From Hofstenia miamia (Eukaryota > Xenacoelomorpha > Acoela): DNA of 64,000 nucleotides. Position numbers and translations under genes: made by a program. The DNA lies in NCBI GenBank assembly GCA_004352715.1, contig SCFE01000022.1, forward strand, positions 2,003,067-2,067,066, read 5' to 3'. Each line of letters opens with the position of its first letter. Position 1 is the stretch's first letter. The notes beneath the pieces are model-generated. The model was not told the DNA's origin. It searched no databases and saw nothing but the letters and a program-made list of their open reading frames with translations. Of the stretch, positions 23,901 through 35,239 are shown piece by piece.

Positions 23901-26900
23901 GAGATTTATATTATAAATTATATCCTTGAGAAAGCCTGAAACAACCGATGTGAAAATAAAGCTGTAAATGGCTTGGACCCTATTCGTTATTTTGGCTGGG
24001 CCTTAATAATAGAAAAAATACATATATAATGGGATAGACCAGTATCAAAATAATTCGGGTCTTGATTTAGTTCTCGAAAGACATTCATGTACGCCTGCAG
24101 GAGAGTAAAATTTTTGGATTCAGTATAAAAGAACTTTTTAGTACATTTTATATAATTCCTTTTCAAACATGTTTATTAGCAAAAACATGTAGATATAGTG
24201 CATTATATTTGGGTTAGACTTGTCAACCAGCCGAGCTTCTAACGAGCCGAGCCGAGCTTGAGCACAGTATTTGATATGCAACGAGCCCAAAACGAGCCTA
24301 TTTTAGGCAAAGCAAGTTTATAGTTCTGCTTGTTAATGTAATTATGGAGATTTTTCTTATTTTTTGCAGTCAGTATGCCTTTACTATAATCTTATTTAAG
24401 AAATGTTTATTAAATAATAGGAAGAGCTATGTAAAAAATTCTTTGAGCACAATATTTTTAAAAAAATACCGAGCTAAAACGAGCTTCATTCAAAGATTTT
24501 ATGTGGCGAGCCGATCCGAGCCGAACTTACTCAAAATTTAAACGAGCCGAGCCAAGCCTGGAAATTTCGGTTCGTGGACAAGTCTGATTTGGGTAATGTT
24601 TGCGCCACACTTTAACAAAAATTTGGGTTTTGTTGAGCCAACATATTTCGACTCATATATTTCGGGTGGAAATTTCTTGAATTTTTTCATTGAATACGAT
24701 ATATAGTTTATACCCAACTTAAAAAGTGTTGAATAAAACTCTACGATAAATCGCAAATTCAAAATAGCTAATTTCATTAATTTTTTATGTTATATATTTA
24801 ATTTGTAATTTGAATTAATTTTAAATCTATGACAACATTAGAATGATATCTAAAATCAATGTTCAGTGCTCAGCAAAATTGCTTTGAAATGAGCTTGTAA
24901 AAATGTAATTTAATAATCTTACAATGCAACGGTGACCACATGCATCTCATTACATTTAATTCTTTTATTAAATTTTTAACAAATAACTTTGTGCAACAAT
25001 AACTTGCGCATAGCACATCTCAAAAGGAATTTCTGAAACAAAATTTAAAGAATGTTCTTCAAAAAAGAGACTGCAGTACTTTAACTCAACCTCATAGAGG
25101 AAGATGGCGCTTTTGAGTCGCGGCAATGAATCTAAAATTTTCTGTGACAACTTTTATTAGAGCAAATCTTAAATTTTTTTTTACCTCTTTCAACAAAGGT
25201 GAAAGCTTCGAACACGTCTTGAATGATAAATTGAATTGGATAGAACTTTCTTATAAAATTACAAATATTTTAGTAGAATTACCATGTTCTAAATTTGATT
25301 TAATCATTAACTCTTTCTTGCATTCCGGTTATATATGTTGCCAGTGTTTAGGCCTATGAATCTCACAAACACTTTCATATGTACTGGTTACATCATTCTG
25401 GACACAAACTTTACCATTTCTAGTATAGTATATGACCATCAGACTGCACTGGGATAGTTTGTGTCTAATAATTCTAAAATACATGCACATTTTCAATTTT
25501 ATGGTTCTGGCTTGAAATAAAAAGTTCTATGCAAGAAAGGGTTAATAATTCAAACTTTTCATTAACTGATGAAGTACATACTGAAATTAGTGGAAAAAAT
25601 CTTTGATTGTATAGAAGCATAAAATTATGGGAGAACACATCTCGAACACTAAACATTACAACAAAATTTTTTGATAGAAAAATAACAAAAATTGGGAAAT
25701 TTTGTTGGTATGATTTATAAGACGTCATTATAGCGGAACTCATAATTTTTCAGTACATAGTATTTGAAGATCATTGTTAGAAATTTTGGTGTTTTAATGC
25801 AATGGTGTTAACCATATTGAGTTTAACAAATTCATTTAACAGAAACTAGAAAATAGTTATTTAACCGATGTGTTTCTTACTAAATTTTATTTTTTCTGAA
25901 AAAAATGACGCTTCTAAATAAATTCGTTCAGCATTCGCGGGCGAGTTTAAAATGGAGTAAAATTCGTGCCACTAGCTAATGAAATCGTAGTATTTTACGT
26001 TAAATTTCCAAACGCAGAAAATACGATAAACTTCCACTTTTCCACTTTCACTTTTCGGTTTAACCCTATTTTTCACAAGGGAAGGGGGATAAATTTACCC
26101 CCAAGCGAATTTTTATCAATAAACTTTTTAAAATCAAATTTGAAAGGATGGCTGAACGTTTCACCACATTAAATTTAGGGTTTACACATTCTGTGAAATT
26201 AGTCAAGTAATTATGAATATTTTGTCAATGGCGATTGACATTCATTTTAATATAGAAATATAAAAATGACTAGACAGAAAAAAAAAGATTGACATCAGAA
26301 TTATTAACTATAAATTAATATGCCTTAGGTTATTACTATCCCTTATGATTTGTGTTTGAATACAAAAATATTAAAAGTTGACCAAAAATAATAACCATTT
26401 TGACATAAGACACCTGTTAGCATGTTTACCAATCTTTTTGCAAAAATGCTGACGTCAGCAAAAATGTCTGGGTAAAAATTTTTTTTTTTGAATTTTTTCA
26501 AACTTTCTATCCCATATTACCCTTGTGGAAAACTCCATGACAATAGCATTCATATATCAAAGGTAAGCATGGGGGGTATTTTTACCCCTCCTCCCCTTGT
26601 GAAACCAACATACCTAAAAAAGTTTGTGAGGATTAGGGTTATAAGAGGGCTACTGTTTTGAGACGTAAAGGGTTGTCAAAAATGAAAACAAACCTGAGAG
26701 AAGGTCAGAAGCTTAATTGTAAAAACGCAGTGACTTCTTGAAGAATGATCGTTTAAATGTGTAGAAGCTACCCTTAAGCGTTGACAAGCGACATTGTATA
26801 ATTGCATTGCTTCATTAAGATTTCGAACATTAATTTCATTAATTCCACCCACGTAAGTGGTTAAACCTGTCTCATGCAGACGCAAACTTGTTGAAAGATC

Positions 26901-29900
26901 ACCTAAATTCAGGTTAAATTTAGATATTTTGCCAAACTGCGCAAACCAAACAAATCTGTAATGGTTTCCTTGTAAATTTCAATACAATTTACCCACACGG
27001 AAGATTTTTCTTTAGAATCAATCGCAATGGAATCTAAATAATCAAGTCATAGAAAATAAAAAGTTTGAGACAAATATTTATAAAAATATCCCGATTAATT
27101 ATACCCAGGAGAACAAGTAACGAGAACATCATATACAAAGGGCACTGAAAATACGGATGGCATGACGGTACATTGGTTTTTCACACATTGTCAATGCAGT
27201 TCTCCATCTGGTGGTGCCATCGCGTCAGACAGGCTGACCAAATTCGCCGAAAACAAATTGGGAGCAACCTCAAAAAGTCACAATATAATAGAAAATGATG
27301 TTAAAACTTTTAAGTAATGTACAATACCAATTTAAAAAAAATTATTTACAACAATTCTTTCCGTTTTCTAACCTTATTTTTTTTGCATTACTTCAAGCAA
27401 CCTTTCCAATTATTCTTGTTATTTTTCGCACTTGCCGATTTCATCATATATTGAGAAAGAAGTTTGCAATATTAATTATCCATATACTTCGGAATTAGTG
27501 AAAAATTATCATGTCTCAGCCAAAATACGGTCTTGAGGTGGAGACTGAACGTCCTTTATGAAAGAAAGCACATCTGCAACCATCATTTAATGAGGTAAAA
27601 TAATCAGCAATGGCTTCTGCAAGACTGTAAAACTCACAAGGCAAAAATATCCCATCTCACCAACACTGAATTTAGACGTACTACTCTGGAATTCGAGTAA
27701 TGAATTTTACTACCCATATTTGAAAAAATGATGGAAATCAGAATGAGATGAAATAACTGGACCTCGTTGAATCTATCCCAGGCCTTTTGTGATTTCTTTA
27801 ACTACTAATGGAATCTCCGAGGAATAAATTCACTTTTTCGGGAATGTATTCAATGATGCCAAAACTTCTTAAAAAGCAATGTATTACTGAAAAACCATCA
27901 ACAATATATCCTAAACTTGAAAAAAGTTTTGAAATGGTTATAAAAAACGGATAAGCAACCCCTGGATAAAAAGATTAGGATTCTGTGTAATTTTATTGAG
28001 AACGTAATGATGCGAACATGGATCGGGTTTCCAGCAACGTACAGTGAATTAGTGCTGCGAACTGTAACTGAAATTGATCATTTTTCATAATAAAAATTAA
28101 AACTGAAAATGAATGCTACATCATAATAAGCGATGCGGCAATTTTTCGAAATTCTAAAAAGTTTACAAAAACGGCCTTTTCTGAGTCCAAGAAAACTCCT
28201 GCTATTATTTTGTTGACCGGTGTGAAAGCAAGTGGTTAGACAACCGCTTTGTTTGAGGATCTTAATGATTAACCAATATTTCCTCATCGTTGATGATTTA
28301 AGTGAAAAAAGTTTTCATTTGCTTCAATCTTTGTCAAATTCCACAGATTAAAAACAACAGAAAGAGTTTCTGCAAAAACATTACTTACAAATCAATCTGA
28401 ACACTTCATTCTCCTAACAGATTGTTATCAATAGGGCAACTAGAAATATGACTTTAAAAAAACAAAATATGACTATATTTTAATGACAAAATATGAAGGG
28501 TTTTGTTAAATATGCCCTAAAATATTACCATCAATTTTTTAAAATTGTCCATTTAAGCAATATAAAACGTCTTTCTATTACTGGGAACAAGATATAAAAC
28601 AAATACAAAAACTCTTACATAAAAAATAGTAAGTTAATTATTTAAAGCAACTGCTTCGCTAAATTATAATAACAACACATAAATGTCCATATATTATTGT
28701 GGTTAGGATTTCTGTCATAGGCCAAGAGTTTTCTCAACATAAAGAAACATCTCTCAATCGCAGCCAGTGTTGCTTGACATTACAATCCCGATTAAACGTC
28801 CATCACCTTTCCTTCCTTCAAAACACAAAAATATGACTTTTTATGACAATTTAACTGCATCCCAAGTCGGCAAATCATCAAATTTTAAGCAACCTGCAAA
28901 ACAGACCAACAGAAAAAATATGAATATTATTACTTTTGGTTGCGCTAGTTATCGAGTAATAAATATATTTGATCGCTTCCATCTGTCAAACTGTATATTT
29001 TAAAACTAGAGTAATAAATTGACTACTGATAATGCGTTTATTATATACACAGAAAATATTCGCCATATGGACGTATACTACATTTACCAAATAATTTTTT
29101 TGCGCCGAACAATTAAGAGTCCTTTTTGCAGGTGCAACGATTTCATTGTAAATTCAATTAAGTATCAGAACATGCCAAAAAGCTTAAGCCAAAGTTGGAA
29201 TATTTGCATTAATTTAAGAACGCATTTCGTTTGGAAAACAATATTTCATACAAATAATTTATTAACAAACCTTTGTAGTCGTAAATTTCTTGAGAGATAT
29301 CAGCAATTAGCGAATGCTTTTTCTTTGAGTTTTCATCGAAAACCCCAATCCCTGCCCGTATTGCGTGTCCATCAACAGTGGGAACAAAACCACTATCGTA
29401 GCAATCGACAGAGTTAAAAATTTGTCGCAGAGATCGTGGAATAATGCCAGGTTGCTCTCGACTGCCCTTTAGTGTGAATGTTTTTCCTGAGCCAGTAACC
29501 CCATATGCCAAAAATAAGCAATCCGTACCTAAATGTCATCATGAAATGTGTAATCAATATATACAAATAGAAAGTATAGAACAAATTTTGAAAAAACACT
29601 CTAAAAACTGCAACTGAAGGTTTCAAATGTACAAAGCGGCATCAGAAATTGGAAGTACAGCATTGTAGAAGGTTTCGATTTATTAACTACTGGAATAGAT
29701 TATTCATTAGTGGACCACACTGTTATTGATAAAGAAGAAAAATACAGAATGGTAATAAATATTTTTGCATACAGAGTTTTAAAAAGTATGAAAGCTAAAA
29801 ATCTGGTAGATTACAACTTAAACCAAATTGCCACTCTGTTCTGTTCTATGAAAAACGAAAATGTTTTTGTCAATCTTTTTAGAATGGATTTTAATATCAA

Positions 29901-30315
29901 GTGAGACACTAGTTTGTTGAAATTATAGTTTACATATAGTTGAAAAAAATTTATGTAAGCGGAAAAAAGTAAGTTGAAATAAATGCACTAAAAGTCCGCA
30001 TAGAAAAACAATGTAATCAGAGCAAGTAGGTATCTGTATATTACATATTGCATAATATTTAGTCATTATTAAATATAGATAATAGTTCAAACCTTTCAGA
30101 AAACTGTCTACACAATCACATACTGATTCTTCATAAACTTCGTTTTGAGTGGAATGAATATTAAATACTTTAGTAAAAGAATAAATGGCTTTTGATCCAG
30201 CTCTAACACTAGATGGAGGCACTTCAAGAGTTGCTTCTGTTGACGAATTTGCCTTTAAAACATGCTCATCATCTGGAAATGGTCTTATTCTGAGAAATAT
30301 CGAGCATTTTGACAT
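17924..30315 (-). CDS. KIF20-like: Kinesin-6 family motor protein (KIF20/MKLP2-like), complete 8-exon model
   Basis: Plus-end microtubule motor; kinesin-6 members bundle midzone microtubules and carry regulators for cytokinesis. Exons on the - strand: 30315-30093, 29528-29271, 27033-26947, 26902-26694, 23641-23352, 22543-20434, 20394-20329, 18307-17924. All have GT-AG borders, phases agree, and the sum is 3627 bases (1208 residues plus stop). Motor: FLRIRPF near the start, P-loop GVTGSGKT (residues 84-91), a long insert after [19 protein letters not shown], switch I NDHSSRSH (240-247), switch II DLAGSE (273-278), RESKLT...[23 protein letters not shown] near 357-371. The long insert before the EIY block and the FFTG box are kinesin-6 traits. 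Residues from about 420 to 1080 are heptad-rich coiled coil; the last 127 are basic and Ser-rich ([14 protein letters not shown]), probably a nuclear-localisation and cargo or microtubule-binding tail. Exon 3/4 splice may use 26938 instead of 26947 (also in phase). KIF20A versus KIF20B type is not resolved. Confidence 0.93.
19178..19389. repeat. Tandem direct repeat, two units of ~105 bases
   Basis: The unit running from AATTGCAATACAATAGG through GGCAAGTGGCAAAGCATC and AATATATTTTAATATTTTC to GGACGTGAAT occurs twice in a row with few differences. It lies in kinesin intron 7. Confidence 0.85.
19740..20182 (+). pseudogene. Decayed coding remnant in kinesin intron, family unknown
   Basis: One + strand frame, broken by stops, reads [19 protein letters not shown] then, after two stops, [20 protein letters not shown] and [19 protein letters not shown] to a stop at about 20180. 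The amino-acid texture is protein-like over about 80 codons and runs against the kinesin direction. It resembles transposase C-termini in general style, but I cannot name the family. Confidence 0.35.
24214..24590. mobile_element. MITE-like element with GCCGAGC subrepeats and inverted ends
   Basis: The left end GGGTTAGACTTGTCAACCA is matched in inverted, imperfect form at the right end (GTGGACAAGTCTGATTTGG). Inside each end are runs of GAGCCGAGC and AACGAGCC units, absent elsewhere in the window. Size about 375 bases, no coding potential. It lies in kinesin intron 5. Superfamily not determined. Confidence 0.65.
26070..26610. mobile_element. MITE-like element with TTTCACAAGGG inverted ends
   Basis: The left text TTTCACAAGGGAAGGGGGAT followed by ACCCCC is matched inverted at the right by GGGGGGTATTTTTACCCCTC and CCCCTTGTGAAA. 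The arms are about 35 bases, the total about 540 bases, with no coding frame. A second pair, AACCCTA just outside the left arm and TTAGGGTT about 40 bases outside the right arm, suggests the true ends may lie slightly further out. In kinesin intron 5 (exon 4 follows at 26694). Confidence 0.65.
27034..29270. other. Kinesin intron 2, no further gene recognised
   Basis: Several short frames (for example about 27100-27310 on +) are open by chance or are old debris. Nothing shows recognisable motifs. Confidence 0.45.
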
Positions 30316-30759
30316 TTATAATCTTAAAAAATGGAGATTTATTTTTAACATTAATACTAATAATTCGTAAACCAACAATCATATATAAAAATATATTGTA
30401 ATGGCAATATAAAAATGGAGAATGATCTAAATATAAATTGCAGTAAACCACATTATGTTCTCAAAATGTACTAAATGACTCTTCAATAAATAAGTAAATA
30501 AATAATGTCTTTAATCGAAATCAGAAAAAAACACCTGATAATATACAGCTTTACAAATTACAAGAAATTAAATTTTTTGAAGAAAACAGGAATTGAGTCG
30601 GTCCGACAGAGAACGAAAAAAACTCACTTTGAAGAAACGATATGAGCTTATTAGTGGTGGTGTTTTAAAGTCCACAACAACTTCGAAGAATGTGGAGGTG
30701 GAGGATTGATAACATATGTATCAAACGAATGGTGCAAACAGGAACCTATCGCTATTGAA

Positions 30760-31420
30760 GAGATACCTTGAACTTATAGCAGTAAAATGCAGACCATATT
30801 TTTACAATTCCGTTTTTCGTCTGTAGTTATCATCAATGTATACATACGTCGTAAAGCAAAACAGGTCAACACGCAGAAAATGTTGAGAAATTGTATGCGG
30901 CAGATTCTGGTGAATAATCAGAAATCGTTCATAATTCCATCAGGCGATGCGAATAGTCCGAACCTACATTTCATTCGAGTCAAAACCAGCTTGATGTAGC
31001 GTATATCAACGATAGCAACTTGTATAGTGCTGAAATAGTTGCTCCTCTTGGAAATTCAAAAAAGAATTTTCATTACAGTATCTTGCTTACACCGCAAGTT
31101 ACCTGTAACAATAAGATAAGGCGCAAAAAACTAACAAACAATTATTTATCGAGTGTTAAGATAAATTACAATACACGCTTGAAACAACAAATTGGGATAT
31201 TTTTACCTAAGAAACGTGACCATGACGAAATGACAGAACGAATTGAGAGTTATATTGAGTTTGTTGTAGAAGGCTGTGCGGAAAAAACAAATCGTCCAGA
31301 TGTTGGAATAGTCGACAGAATAGTTGGATGTGATGAGCTGAAGCATTTGACTAAAATCACAATGAAGGCAATTAAAAGTAGTGACAATTTCCTTCGAAAT
31401 TCAGAGACAGATAAATGACA
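30760..31420 (+). pseudogene. Non-LTR retrotransposon endonuclease remnant
   Basis: Frames read AVKCRPYF, then FSSVVIINVYIRRKAKQVN, PSGDANSPNLHF, and DVAYINDSNLYSAEIVAP with PLGNS. This follows the order of an APE-type endonuclease second half (KCRPFYLP, VYIPP, GDFNHA, LDHVYTN, GSSDH in well-preserved relatives). The Asp and Asn of the GDFN box are partly kept as GDAN, and SDH is lost. Several frameshifts are present. It lies upstream of the kinesin start on the opposite strand. Confidence 0.6.
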
Positions 31421-31439
31421 GCTTTGTGCTATTCTTTCT

Positions 31440-32600
31440 CGGCTGTGAATCATCTTTGAGAGTCTTGTCTTTCGTTACGTGTTCCCTAAAATTCGTCACC
31501 TCATTTCCTCTTCTCAGCATAGAAACCTTCTGGGTTGTTCTACCATCAATAACTTTCTCACTTTGATTGAAAACGGCTATTTCCACTCTGATCGTAATGA
31601 TCCTGGTTGCATTATCTTTCTTGACATTTATAAAGCTTTTGATCTGCTCCCTCATTCTATTCTTCTTTCCAAATTACGTTTATTTAGCTTTGATGCTGAT
31701 TTCGTAGAACTCTTCCTGTTTTACATGTCCAATCGTCGTCAGTGTGTCAAAATCAACTGGTCTATTTCTTCTGCTTTTGACTCAAGTGGTACTCCTCAAG
31801 GTTCTCTGTTTACTGCTCTCTTCGTTCTCGTTGCTATCAACGACCTCCCTCAATCTGTCAACTTTTCTCCTCATCTTGGAGTTCAACTTGCTGCAAACTT
31901 AAATTGGTCTGGTCATGTGTCATTGGGCCGCCACAAAGCTAATTGTTCACTCCTTGCCCTCTTCTGCAATGCTCTCTTTAATTTCACGGCTGCTGTGAAA
32001 CTCTCTTTGTACAAGTCCATTCCCCGTGCCATTCTTCTCTACGTTTCACCCTGTTGGTGGCCTTCTCGCTCCTTGTTCCACTCTATGGAAAGTTTCCAGA
32101 AGCGTACTTTCAAATGGTTCGCTCCCTTACCATAGAAAGACGCTTCTTCTCAAATTCTCCACTCTCCCGCTGTCACTCTACTTCTATGCCTGCGATATCC
32201 TCCTGCTCAATCGCTTGCCCACTCGCAAATTGGACTTTGATCCTTTTGATTTTATTAAGTTCCCGTTCCAATCACTCTGATGATATTGTCACTTTCTCCA
32301 TTCGTCGTCCCAACAAACATCGCACCCTTCATTCATTTTTCAATCGTGCGTGTAGGCTGCTAATTACATCTTGACTCTCAACCCTCCAACAGCGATTGAT
32401 TTCTTCTCCCCGCCGCCGAACTTCAAGAAATCTTTGATGTCTTTCCTCTTTGCTGAGCCCTTCGCCAACTTCGCCTACTCTTCCATCTGTTCATATTTCA
32501 TCTCCTGCGACTGTCCTCGCTGCCGTAAAACTTGACTTGTTTCTATTGTTTTTGCAGTGTCTGCCTTCAGCAGCTAAATAAAGTCATTCATTATTATAAA
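31440..32600 (+). pseudogene. Non-LTR reverse transcriptase pseudogene lacking the FADD box
   Basis: The open segment 31479-32135 reads LISSSQHRNLLGCSTINNFL, CIIFLDIYKAFDLLPHSILL (motif A, catalytic Asp kept), GTPQGSLFTALFVLVAINDL (motif B), then jumps to LGVQLAANLNWSGHV (motif E). The F/Y-A-D-D motif expected between them is deleted. Further frames to about 32560 carry the C-terminal region (LPLSLYFYACDILLLN...). Base composition is richer in C and T than neighbouring DNA, suggesting a different source family from the 2A or CR1 elements. A tail with AATAAAG and (ATT)n lies near 32575-32615. Confidence 0.78.
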
Positions 32601-32639
32601 TATTATTATTAAAGAAAAGGTAATGGTACGTGGATTAGT

Positions 32640-33770
32640 TATTTTTGGACGATAAAGAGGTTAAATAGTGATCTACAATGAAAAATGTTATTGCTCCTTG
32701 TTTACTTATCTGTAATGTAAGTTCATTAAAAAACCACAAGGCCGTAGCACTTTTATCTAAGGATGTCATTAGTTTAGAAATTGATATTTGTGTGGTTATA
32801 CCCGAATATAGCTGACAGCTTTAACGAAAGTGAAAACGGGTATCTTAATAAAGTATCTCCTATGAAAAGAGAACAAACTTAATAGCAAGAAAATGTCCGT
32901 AGACTCAAAGGATATCTCAACAGATAAGATATTTAATTGATAGTAATTGTAAAAGTCATTGTGATAAGAAAGAAACGAAAGGCTGGTTGAACAAGCTGCA
33001 TGCATTATCAAGTTAAAAAATACGTCTCCTGAAGTTAACGTTTTCGCGGAAGAGCTGAATTCTTACTTCGTTGCAATCAACATCACACCTTATTATTGGA
33101 GTTCTGAATCATGTGATATTGTCTATAGTGGCATCTATCCCTTATCTGAACACCAAGTGTATTTTTATTTATTGAATGTCAAGAAAACTGCTACTGGTGG
33201 CAATGGTTGGTAAGCGTCTACCGCTATTTTGAGAAAATTTGAAAACCTTAACCGGAAATGTTTATCCTGGGTTACCGATGTTAAATCCTACAAGCAGCAG
33301 CTTCGCTTCACAAACTCCTTGCTTATCTCGTACCAATTTATTTTTAACGAAGTCCTTTTATTTTACAAAATGTTCCACAAGAAAACTGAGTTACCGTTCT
33401 CTGCCTTCATTTGTGTTGAGTCTCGAACAGCCCGGCTCCAGGAGTTCGTAGCTATTAAGAAATCAAGAAAATTCAAAACGGACACGTTTTTCTACTATAG
33501 AACTGCCCAAGCCGTGAACTTCATTTCGTTGAACTCGGATGTCGACATATCATCGTCACTGTCGCGTTTCAGATCATCTCTTTTTAACTTCTTACTTCAG
33601 CAGTTTTGACACCTATAATTTTGATCTCCCGTGTAGTTGGCATTTGAAGTGTCTTTTTTCAGATTGCCGTTCATAGTTGTTGCCTTATTTTGTAGTATTA
33701 CCAGTCCTATGTTCTTGTGCGTTGTTTTACTAACGCAATAAATTCTTTCATTATTAATACAACGCTTAGC
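32640..33770 (+). pseudogene. Internally deleted non-LTR element: endonuclease start joined to ORF2 tail
   Basis: At about 32700-32815 the + strand reads NVSSLKNHKAVALLSKDV and DICVVIPEY, the first strand and Glu region of an APE-type endonuclease. From 33229 a 126-codon frame reads KCLSWVTDVKSYKQQLRF, LLLFYKMFHKKTELPF and ends SRFRSSLFNFLLQQF, the C-terminal tail of an ORF2. The reverse transcriptase between is missing, so the copy is an internal-deletion derivative. AATAAA occurs near 33738. Confidence 0.6.
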
Positions 33771-34609
33771 TGGTTTCAGGAAGGGTGGTTCGACATCTGC
33801 AGTAGTGGAAGTCCAGCACAATATCGGCTATATTTATGATAAATGATTTAAAAAAATTTCTCAAAATCATTTGGCAGGGTTTGTCATTATTTGATACATT
33901 GCTTAAAGATTGAGTCAAAAATTAGTAGTTATGTTGTTAACTGGATGACTAGCTTTTTATCTGAAAGAAAACAGTATATTTATTATAATGACAGGTATTG
34001 TTGTACAATTTTTTCGAACCAAGAGTATAGTTTTTGGCCTATATTTTTAGTGTATGTGTCAACGACATTGATGCATGATAAAATATGCTGAAATTTATCT
34101 GTTTGAGGCTGACATGACAAGGATGTTTCTGCTAAAGAAATTATAGAATATATTGAAGCAGGGTGTAAGAATAACATATTNATTAATACAACGCTTAGCT
34201 GGTTTCAGGAAGGGTGGTTCGACATCTGCAGTAGTGGAAGTCCAGCACAATATCGGCTATATTTATGATAAATGATTTAAAAAAATTTCTCAAAATCATT
34301 TGGCAGGGTTTGTCATTATTTGATACATTGCTTAAAGATTGAGTCAAAAATTAGTAGTTATGTTGTTAACTGGATGACTAGCTTTTTATCTGAAAGAAAA
34401 CAGTATATTTATTATAATGACAGGTATTGTTGTACAATTTTTTCGAACCAAGAGTATAGTTTTTGGCCTATATTTTTAGTGTATGTGTCAACGACATTGA
34501 TGCATGATAAAATATGCTGAAATTTATCTGTTTGAGGCTGACATGACAAGGATGTTTCTGCTAAAGAAATTATAGAATATATTGAAGCAGGGTGTAAGAA
34601 TAACATATT
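33753..34609. repeat. Exact 428-base duplication around single N (34181)
   Basis: Bases 33753-34180 and 34182-34609 are the same as far as I can compare by eye (identical 66-codon frames at 33891 and 34320, offset 429). They are separated only by one N. This points to an assembly overlap rather than a true tandem repeat. Confidence 0.9.
33800..34180 (+). pseudogene. Reverse transcriptase fragment with altered FADD box
   Basis: The frames give ESKISSYVVNWMTSFLSERK, then VYVND-like text, and at 34102-34113 FEAD followed by MTRMF, where FADD is expected. Motif A and flanking parts are absent. The same fragment recurs at 34229-34609 because of the duplication around the single N. Confidence 0.6.
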
Positions 34610-34939
34610 TATAAGAATATTAGCGAAATGTATATTTATGCATTAAAAATTTATGCAACGCGGTCACGCTAGCTATAAATTCGGTACTAATCGGTAAATA
34701 AAATATGAAAACAAATACTAATCGCGAGAACAAATTCTCTGAAAGTTCCAATTTATTTAAAAATCAATTATGAAAGACTTGATTTACACTAAAAAATGCA
34801 TAGATTTACATTATTATACATCTATATCTTGTATTTGGGTTAATAATTGATAAAAAATTTTATGAATTCCCAGATTTCTGTGCTCCTTAAATATGTACCG
34901 CGTGCTACGAATTTGGGTTATTATGCAAAGTTATTGATT

Positions 34940-35235
34940 TATTTATATTATTTTTTAAGCTTTTTACGAATGTTATTGCATTTCTCTTCGTTTTTTACGT
35001 TGTATTAGTGTTTATTTTATCCGCGGGCACCCTATTCTATACCTTCGCCCAATTATCATGTTATATTTCATAAATACTTAACTTAATTAATGCAATGTTA
35101 TAGGTCTATATCAATTATTTTTTAAAACTTTTTATGCATTTTATTGCATTTCTCATAGCTGTTTCTCTCTAATAGTGTTCGTTTTGTTCACGTGCTACCG
35201 CGTGGCACTATTCTGCACCTTCGCCTTGTCTGTAT
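34940..35235. repeat. Two diverged direct repeats of ~110 bases
   Basis: TTATTTTTTAAGCTTTTTAC...TTGCATTTCTC...CGCGGGCACCCTATTCTATA at about 34950 is repeated with changes at about 35120 (TTATTTTTTAAAACTTTTTA...TTGCATTTCTC...CGCGTGGCACTATTCTGCAC), both followed by CCTTCGCC. Units are offset by about 170 bases. Confidence 0.65.
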
Positions 35236-35239
35236 AACT

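Noticed and set aside
27100-27315. Open + strand stretch in kinesin intron 2
   Set aside because: About 65 codons without recognisable motif or splice context; not strong enough to list as a gene.
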